The notes under the pieces: model-generated
Told to the model about the DNA's origin: nothing
Seen by the model: only the letters and a program-made list of their open reading frames with translations
Database searches by the model: none
Made by a program: the position numbers and the translations under genes
Source of the DNA: Acephala macrosclerotiorum
Lineage: Eukaryota > Ascomycota > Leotiomycetes > Helotiales > Mollisiaceae
Direction of reading: 5' to 3'
Assembly (NCBI GenBank): GCA_014904845.1
Contig: MU119205.1
Span: 806,001-870,000, forward strand
Length of the DNA stretch: 64,000 nucleotides
Part shown: positions 21,727-33,499 of the stretch, in pieces
Numbering within the stretch: position 1 is the first letter of the stretch
Layout: every line of letters starts with the position of its first letter

Positions 21727-23833
21727 TGTTGCAGGTGTGGCGAGAGAAGGGAGTTTATTTGAGGTTGTTGGTATTTTATTTACGCGTCGTGGTTGTCGCG
21801 GCTGAGGCGAGGCTGAAAATATTACGGAGAGCAGGGGGAGCCAATGATGCAACTTATGTTCACCAATCATAGAATTTTGAACTCAGATATTTTGCGCTTT
21901 TGTAACTTGGATTTTGTTGTATCATAGAACAAAAGTCTACGACACAAGGGGCACCATCTGAGGAGGAACGCTGTGAGCTTTTTATGTCTTTCCAGTCAGA
22001 AGCGTTGTGCATCACGTGGTATCAATGTTGTCATTTCAAGTTGTGCTTTTCCAAAGTTTCATTCCTCGACAAGCCCTTGAATATCGCTCTGCATCGGTCA
22101 TCTCATAATATAATATTCAATCTTAGTTGCCGCTAAGAACCGGAGCTCCCTAAAGACACCGTCACGTGATTATTAAGATAATCTTGCATATTCTTCTGTA
22201 CTGATGCAAGCCAAGTGGTAGACAATCCTCGACCGTCTCGGCGGTTCTCGCACTTTTCTTGAAACGAGACCCATAAGCGGCTGTAAGGATACCTTCGTAG
22301 TGTTTGCTGAATTATGCTGTCTCAATCCCACGTGGGAGAACATATTCTTTCCCAGCGCTTTGGACCGACTGCTTTTTATCCCGAAGAACAACAGAAGTGG
22401 CGCAATCCCGCCGGGTGAGACGAATTGTCTCTCTTTGCTTCTTCTTGCTTACGGGCCCGTTGGACTGGAACAAATATCATCCAGATGATCATGAGAGAGC
22501 GCTACACCATTGCTGCCGCAAGGTTCATGGATGCTGTGTCCGTATATCCTCTGCGAATAGGGGCATTCGGTTGTTATCTTCACAAAGGTGGCGTTGGATA
22601 TTCTTCTCAACAGATCATCGTCCTCATGAATCATGAAGTGAGCCGTGTTCCGTCAGTGTGTACGAAGTATACCATCACGTGTGAGGTTGTACCACCAAGT
22701 CTTGAAGAGAGAGCCAAAATAGAAACGCCGTCAGTCAGCCTTAGCGCTTTGTGGAACTTGCCCCTCGGCCTAAAGGGGCATCCCAGATGAAATATTTTTT
22801 TTTTGCCTTACAACAACCAGCACATCGCCCTTTATCCGTCCATTGGATTGGTCTCCGTATGCATAACGTACCCACGTTGCGTTGAATCTCCAGTGCTGCC
22901 GAAATTATTTGCACCTTACTTTTGGACAACGCATCAGGAGAACGGTCCTTCAAATTAAAGAACAACCCTCTTCTTGCCCAAGGGTGGCGTTCCTCCCGTC
23001 GAGTCGCTCTTTCCTGACCAGACTCGGAGTCTTCGCGATAAGTCTGACCACGAGAAAAGCACAAATACGTCGGTCCCGTCCAAGCAAGGGAGAACCCAGA
23101 GCCATCAAGCCTTTGCATTGCTGCCCGACACAGGCTGAACCCGGCTGCCTACGCATCTTCTATCTGAGGAAGCGTAGAGACTGGACATTTGGACTGGATT
23201 CCTGCACCAGCAGATCTGCTTCTCTCCTGCTACTTCCGTCCCCGGCCCTGCGTTCCTGCCCACTTGGTTGCATTCTGGAGAAGAAAAAAAAAGTATTGTC
23301 CAGCAGAATTTATACGCAAGCGCACAGGTATTTATTAGTGCCTCAATTTTCCCTCCCACTTCCAAAACAATTTCTACCCCGCTGCCTACCACTTCCTTCT
23401 TCCCACCTTAACACCAACATTAATATTTGGACGAAACGAGTTCCACCCCCTTTATATGAGCAAGCAAAGCCAGCCTCATTCTTCTTCTCAGAAAAGCAAC
23501 TCCTGCCATTGGCTGCCCTACGGCGCTGATCATCACCGACATCCTGCATCCTTGCATTCCCGTGCGAGAGTTCGACTTGGAAGGAAAGGAAAGGACCGCG
23601 CTCCATCCTCAGATCTCGAGAACCTCGCACCACCCCCTTTTAACGTTGCTATAATAGCTTCTCTTGTCGGTTGTTACAAGTTGCGAGGCCAGTTGGCATC
23701 CGAGTGATTTGTTCATCTCTGATTATCATGAACTGCCACCCTTCGTGTCTGATTTCTCCACGCTGGAGATATTTACCGCGGGCGCTCAAGCCTTGACTTT
23801 TTTTTCGTGCATTTTCAACACAGCTGAGTAGCC
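21727..23833. other. Long divergent intergenic region
   Basis: 2.1 kb between divergent spc34 and the gene at 23834. It includes pyrimidine-rich leader-like sequence from about 23340 to 23830. Open stretches (for example + 22882-23529) overlap equally long ones on the other strand and have no motif. No gene is called. Confidence 0.5.
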
Positions 23834-24754
23834 ATGGCTGCAATGCGTCCTACAACACCACATTTCGGTTTTGCTCGGCAGGCAGGAGCAAGACCTTCCT
23901 CACCACCTCAAACCCCGACGACTTCCACGTTCAATCGTCGTCATGGCATGCATTTCACCACCGTTCTACCAGACCAGATCAAACCCACTGGAAACGGGTC
24001 TACTTTTTTCTATACACCATCCAATCGACCGGCTGCCACGATTTCTCCACGATCCTCCTCTCCTGACTCGTCTGCCGATTCCTCCGCACACTCCTCGAGC
24101 CCTCCGCGGTCTCTGTCTTCGTCTCCAGCGCCCTTGTCCGAATCTCCGCCTCGCAGACCCACACGCATAGTCGCAGAAGGAAACTTCATAGTCGAAGAGT
24201 TCGCAGATAGCGATTATGAGGATTGGGATTCCGACGACGAAGATGTGATCAGACCACATCAATACGAAGATGCCGAAAGTGATCGAGCGCCGTCCGTCAA
24301 GTCTGTGGCTCGAAACGACCTCGACTCCAGAATACTTTCCGGCTTCAAAAATCTACACTGTGAGACGGAGGAAGACAGAGACAGAGAAATCTGGCTGGAG
24401 AAGATGCGAGCTGAGAGGAGGCGGAGGAGGAGGAGTTCTGCTAGTGTGCAGAAGCGGACATTGAGTCAGAGTATTGGGAGTGATACTGATGATGAGGATT
24501 TGAAACCGGTCATATTTGAGGGAGCGAATGAAGCGGGTTCCAGTGCAAGAAGGTTACGGCGGAAGACAGCCGGAGAGAGGACGAGTCTATTATTCGACGA
24601 CCCTCCACCACGAATCGACGAAGAGGACGAGGGTCCGGAAAGTGTGGAGGAAATTCTCGAGATCAAGGACGATGACGAGGACGTGGACCGGGAGTTGAGA
24701 GAACTCCCTTATTGGTACATCCAGGAAATGGATGTTGATTCGGACGACGAATGA
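23834..24754 (+). CDS. Conserved-looking disordered acidic protein, function unknown
   Basis: A single-exon frame of 306 residues starting ATGGCTGCAATGCG in the context GTAGCCATGG. The first 110 residues are Pro/Ser/Thr-rich. VAEGNFIVEEF and SDYEDWDSDDED follow near 115-135. A central Arg-rich helix (EKMRAERRRRRRSSAS) near 190-205 could bind nucleic acid or act as a nuclear signal. The C-terminus alternates acidic runs with RLRRKTAGERTSLLFDDPP and ends ELPYWYIQEMDVDSDDE. The acidic/basic blocks and the defined C-terminal motif suggest a nuclear protein, but I cannot name a family. The base composition fits coding sequence and the opposite strand has no competing frame of this length. Confidence 0.75.
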   Translation: MAAMRPTTPHFGFARQAGARPSSPPQTPTTSTFNRRHGMHFTTVLPDQIKPTGNGSTFFYTPSNRPAATISPRSSSPDSSADSSAHSSSPPRSLSSSPAPLSESPPRRPTRIVAEGNFIVEEFADSDYEDWDSDDEDVIRPHQYEDAESDRAPSVKSVARNDLDSRILSGFKNLHCETEEDRDREIWLEKMRAERRRRRRSSASVQKRTLSQSIGSDTDDEDLKPVIFEGANEAGSSARRLRRKTAGERTSLLFDDPPPRIDEEDEGPESVEEILEIKDDDEDVDRELRELPYWYIQEMDVDSDDE

Positions 24755-25536
24755 TACGTTTTCTTGGATATGATGGATTCAAGATTTTCTTTATGAGGCT
24801 ATGATGGAATGATTTATGATGATAGATCTGGGAAGGAAGAGTTTTTGGCATGAGCATCAACTGCATTTGCATCTGAGCGAGGTTTCTGTTTTGCATAGCG
24901 TCTCGGTTTTCTGGTCTGCAAAGCTATTTTATAGAGCTTGTCATTGTACCGATTGGAATCATTGGACCTAACTTTCACAAATAGCTTTTGATGTCTACCA
25001 AATGAGTCATTCATGTGTGATCCTCGTGAACTTTGTAGGTGATTGAACCGTTTGATAGTCGGTTAGCTGAGCTGCTCAACACAAGTGCTTTGTCTCTTGT
25101 CCTCCCTCCAACCACGGAGCCTGCTATCTGACAGCAGCAACACTTATCTAACTCATGATCGGATAGTTATGCTGCTTCCATTCCACAACTTGACGAAGCT
25201 ACCTCAGTCTTGGAGGAAGGTGCAAACAGAAAAATTGACCTCAGCATCCATCCACCAAGAAAGGTAGGAGCGCTTTCACTCTAGAAGAAAGATACTGCAA
25301 GCACTAAAGGTAACATACTCTCATCAAATAAAGAAGAGTATTTCGCTTTGACATTTCCTATTTTGAAGCATCCTTTTTCAGGAAGGCTGAACGGGAACTT
25401 AGGCTGGACCTGTTCCACTTGGCCCGTGCACTGGCGTCACGACGTTCACTTCACGACCGCATCACCTCGATCTAAAAAAGACAGCCTCCTCTCTCACCAC
25501 TCCTTGTCCTACATATCGAGGCCATACTCGAGCATC
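24755..25536. other. Intergenic, upstream of taf12
   Basis: 782 bp carrying the 3-prime flank of the acidic gene and the taf12 promoter and leader. No other feature seen. Confidence 0.5.
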
Positions 25537-27851
25537 ATGAATAGCGGCCAACAGGGCGGCCAGCCTGCTCAAGGCCAGGGTCAGCAAGCTGGAGCACCGC
25601 AACCCCAAAGACCAAAACCACACCTATTCCGCCCGGAGCAGATGCGCCAACTACCAGGAGACTTCAGCGCCGAGGATAAACTCAAATGGGAGACTGGGTT
25701 AAGGTACTATATTGTTCCTACCCTCGAGCTACCTAGAAGAAGTATACTAACTGGCAAACAGGCAGCTATGGAGTCAAATCGAGAAGAACGGCGCGGAGAC
25801 ACAAGCACACCAAGAAGCAAAGCGAAAACTGTTCGACTTCTCCAGAACCCTTACTATTAAGTTGCAAAACCAGCGAGCTGCGGCCCAGCAAGCTGCTCAA
25901 CAGCAAGGACAGCAGCAAGGTGGCCAAGCTGGGGTTGCAAGACCTCCTAGTCAAGGCCAGCAGCAGGGTCAGGAACAAGGAGATAATTCTGGTCAGCATC
26001 AAAATGCTGCTCAGAACCAGGGTCCGAATGCGAATGCTGGTCAGCAGCAACAGCAGCCGCCCCGACAACAGCCCAAGATATCCCCGAATCTTATGGAGCA
26101 TGGTATGTTGTGTTTCGTTCCTTAATTGGGAATACCTTAAGAAGACCCTCTGAAACTGTTTCATCTATTGCTATGGAGATCTCATGTGGCTGCATGACTT
26201 GAACATTGAGGACTTGCCCCCACAAAAGACTTGAAATATGTTTGAAGTACCGACACTAACACAATTTTAGTGAACAACTTCCCATATGCTATTCCCTCCC
26301 ACTTGACGGCCGGTACACCCGAGGCAGCCAAATGGATTCAAGAAGCAAAGCAAAAGTATCTCAAGGCCCTCGTTACGATGGAGGGTGGTTCCAACCGCGT
26401 CAAGACAATAGAGGCAGTTATTAAGCAGAGAAATGCTGAGGGCAAACCTTTGAGTCCCGACGAGGAAAAAGACTTCAAGGAAAAGAAAGAGGTTTCCCAG
26501 AGACAGTACAACGAAGCTAAAGCCTACGTTGACCGCTTCCGACAAGAGCAAGCTCAACAGCGTGCTGGTGGCGCAAATGCTCCCAACCAAGGACAGCAAG
26601 CTCCTGGAAATGCGAATGCTGCGACCAATAACGCTGGACAAGCCCCTGTTCGACCTCAAATGAATGTTCAACAGCCCAACCCAGCGATGCAAAACACCCA
26701 AACGGTAAATGCTGCGATCGAAGCCGCAAAGAACCAACAAATGGGTGGAGGTCGACCGCAACTGCCTCAGAACGGACAGATGTCGCAACCCCCTCAGATG
26801 CCTCCTCAGAATGCTTCTTCTCAACCCGGATTGCCTCAACAACAGGCAGGTCAGCCTCAGATCAAGACTGAAGCTGGTGCACCTCCCCAAATTAACACTG
26901 CAATCACTCAAATGCAGCAGGGTCAACGACCTATGCAGAACTCCCCGCAATCAGCCGTACCACGATCAGCTGGAATTCCCCAATCTGCTACTTCGCAACA
27001 GCCGCAAGCACTTTCCCATTCTGACGCTCTTCACCAAGCAGCCAGGAGTTACTCAAATAACGTTCCTACCACGAGTGTTATGGCCCAAGGACATTCTCAT
27101 CCTCCAGCGATTCCACGCGAACAAAACATGACGACAAATAAGATGCCGATTCCGAAGCACTTGCCCGAACGCGCTACGGCTCTGCCCCAACCGGTACAAA
27201 TGGCACAGTCTCGACCAACCTATTCGGGAGGTCCATCAAACACTGGCAACGGCGTCATCTCTCAACCAGTACTCACCAAAACACCGCAGTTCAACATGGA
27301 AGGAGATGGCGATCGCGTTTTGTCGAAGAAGAAGCTCGATGAGCTGGTTCGTCAAGTCACAGGTGGTGGTCAGGGCCTTGAGAATGGTGAGGGTCTCGCT
27401 CCGGACGTCGAAGAGGTACGTTTCTATCTCCTGTTTGCCTTCTCTCAATCCCGTCGATCTCTTCTAGATCGTTCAGAATTCCGAGTCGTTCTTTCGAGCA
27501 TTGTTGAAGGCTCTTGGCGCTTTCGTTGCCTCGATCTCTCTGTCTCACGATTCTGGGTTTCAAGTCCACAAGACGCCGCTAACCTTCCTTCAGTCTGTCC
27601 TCAATGTTGCTGATTCCTTCATCGATCAAGTCTTACACGCCGCCTGTAAGAATGCAAAGGAGCGTGGTGCCAAGATGTTGGAGATCCGTGATATTCAACT
27701 CACTCTGGAGCGTGGTTACAACATCCGTATCCCCGGATACGCCAGCGATGAGATCAGAACCGTCCGCAAGATTCAGCCCAGCAACGGATGGGTCAACAAG
27801 ATGACTGCAATCCAAGCTTCCAAGATTACTGGTGGCAAGAACGGTGATTAA
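25537..27851 (+). CDS. taf12: Transcription initiation factor TFIID/SAGA subunit TAF12
   Basis: Exons 25537-25703, 25762-26102, 26271-27415 and 27594-27851 give 636 residues; all phases agree. TAF12 pairs with TAF4 in TFIID and with Ada1 in SAGA through a histone fold. The C-terminal fold is clear: [17 protein letters not shown] near 518, then after the last intron [39 protein letters not shown] and [10 protein letters not shown]. Upstream is a conserved helical part ([37 protein letters not shown]) embedded in long Gln/Pro/Asn-rich linkers, the usual fungal layout. The last intron (178 nt) falls in the loop of the histone fold and is open in one frame, so its retention would give a protein without the fold. 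Confidence 0.9.
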
Positions 27852-28686
27852 TACTATGTGAGTACTCTTCGACCTCTCTCCACGATAGCCATTAATTGTT
27901 TCAGCGCAATATCACACATGGATCAACGGCGTTATGGCTACTACTTCTTTTCCCTGGTGTTTGGACGGAATGGATGAAAGGGTGGAAGCATGACATCTGG
28001 CGTTCATAAGGACATTGATCACTTTCATAATGCATTTGGGGACCTATGGAGGAATGGGAGCAAGCAAATAAATGGCCTGGATTTCACCCCCTGTATAAAA
28101 GTGCTTTGCGTTGCCTCCGGTTTCGAGAGAAGATGATTTCACTCATAGCAATGGATCATCACTGAATCTCTGAACTCAAAGACTTGATATTAACATGCAC
28201 ACGTGACGTTCCTTAATCAGCAAACATGGTCTCGTGGTCAGGTCATTGAGACCAGAGCTGTTGTGTGGCAAGCAAGGCCAGAATGGAGAAATTGTACTTG
28301 TGTAGCGCAGAATGTAAAGATAGTTGAACGCTGCATCTGAAAAGAAATCGTCCAATATTTATTTGCGGAGCTTTGAGGCTGCCAGGCGGCGACTCATGCG
28401 TATGCCGAATTGCGACCCTGGTTCTGTCGGTAGCCGTAGTGGCCGTAGTGTTCAAGCTCCAGTTGTTAGAATCCGAAAGCACAGCTCAGACTTCAACAAC
28501 ACATCAACACTTTCAACCCCAACGGAATCTGCGAACGTTAAAGGTGAAATCCTTTTGACTCCTAGACCTCACTGCAGACTCATCAGACACCTTTTGACGA
28601 CATATCACTACTTTCGACGCGCTTCCTTTCATCCTCCAGAGTACGTCACAGAAGGGCGCCTTCGGGACGCTGACAAGATCGATAAT
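27852..28686. other. Intergenic, taf12 to rpn3
   Basis: 835 bp between genes on the same strand. Holds the taf12 3-prime flank and the rpn3 leader; no separate feature seen. Confidence 0.5.
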
Positions 28687-30543
28687 ATGCCCAGCAAGAC
28701 ACCCCATACAAATGGTGACAAACCAGTCGAGAATGGTATCAATGGTACAAAGGACATCGAGATGAAAGATGATGCGCCGGCTTCGTTCAAGGGTGGGAAA
28801 GGCAAAAAGGTCCAGGAAGGGGAGGAAGAGATGACTGTTGTTGTTCCGCCTGCCAAGGGCTCAAAGCTATCAGCTCCTCCGAAAGATACCGATGGTGATG
28901 TGGCTATGGATAGTGCTGAGGAGTTAAATGGCGAGGATGCTGGGGCTGTTAAGATTGATCCGGTGGCCAAGGCTGTAGCAGGTATGTCAACAGCTCATTC
29001 AACACCCGTTTGTAGATACTGACGAGTGATTTCTGTGGCAGATATCAAGAGCAATTTCCCATTATTGGAGAGAGCTGTTACGCTGTTCGATGCCAGATTT
29101 ACCCTCAGAGCCCTCCGATCCATTTCCTCGATCCGCAAACGCCTCACACCCGATATCCTCGCGCAAGTCATCACTGAGACCTACCCATCAACAAGTCCTG
29201 CTGCGAAGTCGTTACTCGTTGCGATTGATAGAGAAGATGTCTCCTTTACAAAGCCAACTTCGACCGAGATGGAGATCGATGGCGAATCCAAGAGCAAGTC
29301 GCTGAAGAAGGAGCAAAAGGAAGTCATTCCCGAAGTTGATATCTTCCTTGGTATCCTAATTCAAATCTGGTACCTCGACAACAAGATCAACCAGAAGGGC
29401 GCTGTCTTCTCTGCACATCTAGCCGAGCGGATACACTCGTTGAACCGCCGGACTCTGGACTCTCTTTCTGCCCGCGTGTACTTCTACTGGTCATTATTCT
29501 GCGAACAAATGGCACCTCTGCCACCGTCTCCTTCTTCACCTGTTGTATCTATCCGACCTGCTTTACTCGCTGCTCTACGAACTGCTGTGCTCCGTAAGGA
29601 TATCGACACTCAATCCACGGTCATCGTTCTCCTGCTCCGAAACTACCTCTCAACATCACACATCGCCCAGGCCGATCTCCTCGTATCGCATACTAAGTTC
29701 CCAGAAAATGCGTCGAATAACCAGGTTGCCCGTTACTTGTACTACCTCGGTCGCATTCGCGCCATTCAGTTGCGGTACACCGAGGCTCATGAGCATTTGA
29801 CTGCTGCGACGAGAAAAGCCCCATCAAGTCCCAGTGCGGCAGGCTTTGCGCAGACAGCCCAGAAGCTGCTGCTTGTTGTCGAGTTGTTGATGGGTGATAT
29901 TCCCGAGAGAGCCACTTTCCGCCTTGCCAGCATGGAGCGTGCTCTTCAACCATACTTACTTCTTGTTCAAGCTGTCCGAGTTGGCATGTTGGGGGAGTTC
30001 GAGAATGCTATCAAGCAGCATGGTGAGACCTTCCGACGTGATGGTACATACACTTTGATCCTCCGTCTCCGACAAAACGTCATCAAGACCGGTATCCGAA
30101 TGATGTCCCTCTCCTACTCCAGAATCTCGCTCCGAGATATTTGCATTCGCCTGAAGTTGGAGAGTGAGGAGTCTGCGGAGTACATTGTTGCGAAGGCTAT
30201 TCGGGACGGTGTCATTGAGGCTTCTCTGGACCGAGAGAGAGGTTTCATGAAGAGCAAGGAGGTGGGAGATGTTTATGCTACGAGAGAGCCAGGAGAGGCA
30301 TTCCATGACCGTATCCGTGCTTGTCTTTCTCTGCACGATGAGAGTGTCAAGGTATGTCACAAATGCAAATTGAGACTTTCACATGCTAATTTCTTCTAGG
30401 CTATGCGCTTCCCAATGAACCAGCACAGGCTAGAGCTCAAGAACGCCCAAGAAGCACGAGAGCGCGAGCGAGAAATGGCCAAGGAGATTCAAGACGGAGA
30501 CTTGGACGAAGATGATCTTGGAGGCGAGTTCGAGGGCTTGTAA
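28687..30543 (+). CDS. rpn3: 26S proteasome regulatory subunit Rpn3
   Basis: Exons 28687-28981, 29042-30351 and 30400-30543 with introns of 60 and 48 nt give 582 residues. Rpn3 (PSMD3) is a PCI-domain scaffold subunit of the 19S lid. The first 100 residues are a disordered Lys/Glu-rich extension. The family core starts DIKSNFPLLERAVTLFDARF and includes LLRNYLSTSHIAQADLLVS, YYLGRIRAIQLRYTEAHEHL (TPR-like helices), and a PCI winged-helix part (YSRISLRDICIRLKLESEES, ATREPGEAFHDRI). The C-terminal tail FPMNQHRLELKN and the acidic end DDLGGEFEGL fit. The ATG at 28687 is the first in a good context downstream of in-frame leader sequence; an upstream start cannot be fully excluded. Confidence 0.92.
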
Positions 30544-31886
30544 TATGGAACGCAACCTGGAAACACCACACATTTGGGGAGGGAAACTTGTACACAAGGG
30601 ATGGGGGGGAATGGTTATGGTTTGGTGGCACTTCATCATATTGTCTTGCTACTATATCTACCAGAAAGGTTGGTCTCTTTGAGCTGAGTGATAGACATGG
30701 CCTTGGGGGACCGGGGATGGGGGTGGTCTTGATCTCGGGATAGAGATGTGCTATATTAGTTCTTTGCGTGCGTGCGTTCTGCGTCTTCACACTGCCACTA
30801 TGTTGTTGTGGGGTGGAATGGAGACGAAGCAGAATTGACGATGCATGATATTGCATGCGCGTAGTAATTGATAGATGTTTCTTTACCAGCTTTGACTTCC
30901 TTTGTGACATGTGATATATGTTTGCTTGCTTGCTTGTCTCCAAACACATCCATGGCAGCAGGAGGCCTTTTGTTGAGATTTCATCTTTCAAGGTGAGATT
31001 CCTGACTTTGGGTTTGCAATGAGTTGCTGGGAGTGGAAAGACAGACATTGGACATTGGGACATCCTGAGAAAGCTGCGTGTAGTGGCCCTTCTTATTGCA
31101 ACATAAAAAATTATATATTATTTAGAAGCTCGATTATTTTCAAAAGAGAACTTATATTCAAAAGTCCTAGATTATCCTAGATATTTGCGCCTCCTTTTAT
31201 TAATCTACCAAGTTTCACTCCTTTAACTAAATTTTAAAAATTTATATATTTTTTATTTTAAGGTTTTCACTACTCAAAACTCCTGTCCCTAATCTGGCCC
31301 TTTGGCTTCCTAGGATTTTCACTTTTCCCAAAACATTTTCATATGAATTTATCAAGAGGTTGTAAGCTCTTACGCCTCCCCAATTCAAGACTTTTGCTTC
31401 CCAAAAGTCCTAGTCTAATTTCGTACTTTTTGGTCTCTTCTTATATGCAGTTAGCGCATTATCACATTTCACTTCTTTTATAAATATTTCTAAAACACCT
31501 CCAGCAGATCAGAATTCTTTGCTAGTTCAGGACATTTGCTCTCTAAGAGTCCTGCTATTGTTTGGGACTTTGGTCTTGCTTTTCAAACACAGTTGTTACA
31601 TGAGAACTTCACTTCTTTCAACAATGTCTTCCACACGCTGCAGCTGGTTGCATGCTATTGTCCTTCTCCAATTCAGGACTTCTACTTCCCAAAAGTCGTG
31701 ATCTTGCTTCATGGTTCGGAGTTGCAGCCAAGACCAAGAAAGTCATGTTCTCGCTTAGTAATCTGCACTAGTCAAATATTGTGCTAGCTCTCTTTCTGCA
31801 CGCACTTTTTTTCATCGCCGCTTTTCTTAACCTCCATCGCTGCTTTCACATCGGTCAGGAACAACAACGGACCGATCACCACCGAG
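30544..31886. other. Intergenic, AT-rich, upstream of the MYST gene
   Basis: 1.34 kb. The first 500 bp are ordinary 3-prime flank. From about 31080 to 31720 the sequence is AT-rich and built of degenerate repeats (separate entry). Confidence 0.6.
31134..31720. repeat. Degenerate repeat, period about 141-147 bp, with internal hairpin
   Basis: The string AATTCAAGACTTTTGCTTCC, followed by CAAAAGTCCTAG, starts at 31382 and recurs in altered form at 31523 (TTCAGGACATTTGC then AAGAGTCCTG) and 31670 (AATTCAGGACTTCTACTTCC then CAAAAGTCGTG). Spacings are 141 and 147 bp. Related pieces occur near 31261 and 31155. Each unit contains an inverted pair, ACTTTTG and CAAAAGT, with about a 5-base loop. Between hairpins the units share TTTCACTTCTTT-like strings. 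Confidence 0.6.
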
Positions 31887-33499
31887 ATGGCACCCCACCA
31901 AGAGCTCTCGCGCGAAGGCGCGTCAAACGAGGAGATCGAGAACCTTGATAACAACCTCGATCTTGACAGCAACACTCTTCCTCCTCCAGCGCGGTTGCGG
32001 GACTCCCAGGGCCAATTCAAGAGCCCAAAGAAGCCGAGAAAGAAGAAGAAGAAATATCCCAACAAGCCACAGACAACTCCTCCCCCGCCGGAGCGCGTTT
32101 CGCAGCGCCTCCAAGAAGCAAACGGCATCGAGCTCACCTCTGGTCTTGCCGCCCTCGATCTTGACAACACGGACAAGATGCCTTCTCTCGCTCACCAGAA
32201 GAAGATGCGCCGCGGTGGCAGCGGTACCAATGGACTGAAGTCAATGGGCGGCCCTGCTACGAAGAATCCCACGCCTGAGGATGACTCTCCCATGGTCGAA
32301 CTTCCCTCTCCCACGCCCGAAGATATTGAGAAGGCTAAGGCTATTGGCAAGAGCCAGAAGGAGAAGAAGGAAGATAAGACACTCGAGCGAAACATCGGTG
32401 ACGTCTGCCTCGGTGATACGAGATTCGCGACCTGGTACCCCTCATGGTACCCCAAGGAGATCCTAGGCGAGAAGACATTACAATTGGCAGAAGATGGCAA
32501 GAGCATGGGGATCGTGGTTCCAGTTCTTTATATCTGTCCTATGTGCTTTGCGTACTCGAAGGATGGGGAGGAGTGGAAGCAGCATAGGAAGGGATGTGAG
32601 AAGAAGAATCATATTCCAGGCCAGGAGATCTATGTCAAGAATCGGGGTAAAGGGAAGGCTGAGCCGTATCGAGAGGGTCAGTGGGCTATCTGGGAGGTTG
32701 ATGGGGCTGTTGATAAGGTTCGTCTCCTCCATTATATCTTATTTGGGGTCATCAAGCTAATACGTGCAAATAGACCTTCTGCCAAAAGCTCTCCCTCTTC
32801 GCCAAGCTCTTCCTAGACAATAAATCTGTCTTCTTCGACGTAACAACCTTCAAATACTTCCTCTACGTCCACACCTTCATCTCCAAGGCCAACCTCCCCT
32901 CCGGCCGAAAAGTAGGCGACAAACAAATCATCGGATTCTTCTCCAAGGAAAAGATGTCATGGGACAACAACAACCTAGCCTGTATTCTCATCTTCCCTCC
33001 CTGGCAACGTAAAGGCCTCGGCGCCAACCTCATGGGAATATCCTACTCTATCGCTAGACGAGAACAGATCATGGGCGGACCGGAAAAGCCAATTTCTGAG
33101 ATGGGGAGAAAGGGCTATAGACGTTATTGGGGTACGGAAATCTCAAGGTATTTGATTAATCAGTATGAGGAGTATTGCAAGCAGCCGAAGAAGTTTAAGT
33201 TGGCGATGCATATCAGCGATATTTCGAAGGCTACTTGGATTGCGCCAGACGATGTCCTGAACACGATGCGAGAGATGAAGGTTGTGGAGAAATACGACCC
33301 ACCCAAGACTAAAGGCAAGGGGAAAGATGAGGGGAGTGGGAATGGCAAGGGAAAGGTGGAGCCGCAAGCAGGAGCCATCGATATCGATGCGATTTATACG
33401 TGGGTTAAGGACAACAAGATCAAGTTGGAGTCGGTGGTTGATGAGGATGGGTTCTTGCCTGGGTATGCGGAGAAGGAGGTTGAGGAGGTTGAGGAATAA
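31887..33499 (+). CDS. MYST-family histone acetyltransferase, Sas2-like
   Basis: Exons 31887-32717 and 32774-33499 (56-nt intron) give 518 residues. MYST enzymes acetylate histone lysines, mostly H4 or H3 tails. Residues 214-237 form the C2HC finger (ICPMCFAYSKDG...HRKGC) followed by PGQEIY. The catalytic fold shows KLFLDNKSVFFDV with the family autoacetylated Lys (about 294), acetyl-CoA loop QRKGLG (355-360) and the catalytic Glu in GGPEKP (about 381), then GYRRYWG. There is no chromodomain, and the disordered basic N-terminus (KKPRKKKKKYPNK) is short, so Sas2-like fits better than Esa1 or Sas3. The C-terminus has a Lys/Gly linker and an acidic end. Confidence 0.88.

Noticed and set aside
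22882..23529. 215-codon + strand frame
   Set aside because: The opposite strand has equally long frames (22741-23392), composition is low-complexity, and no motif or splice logic is present.
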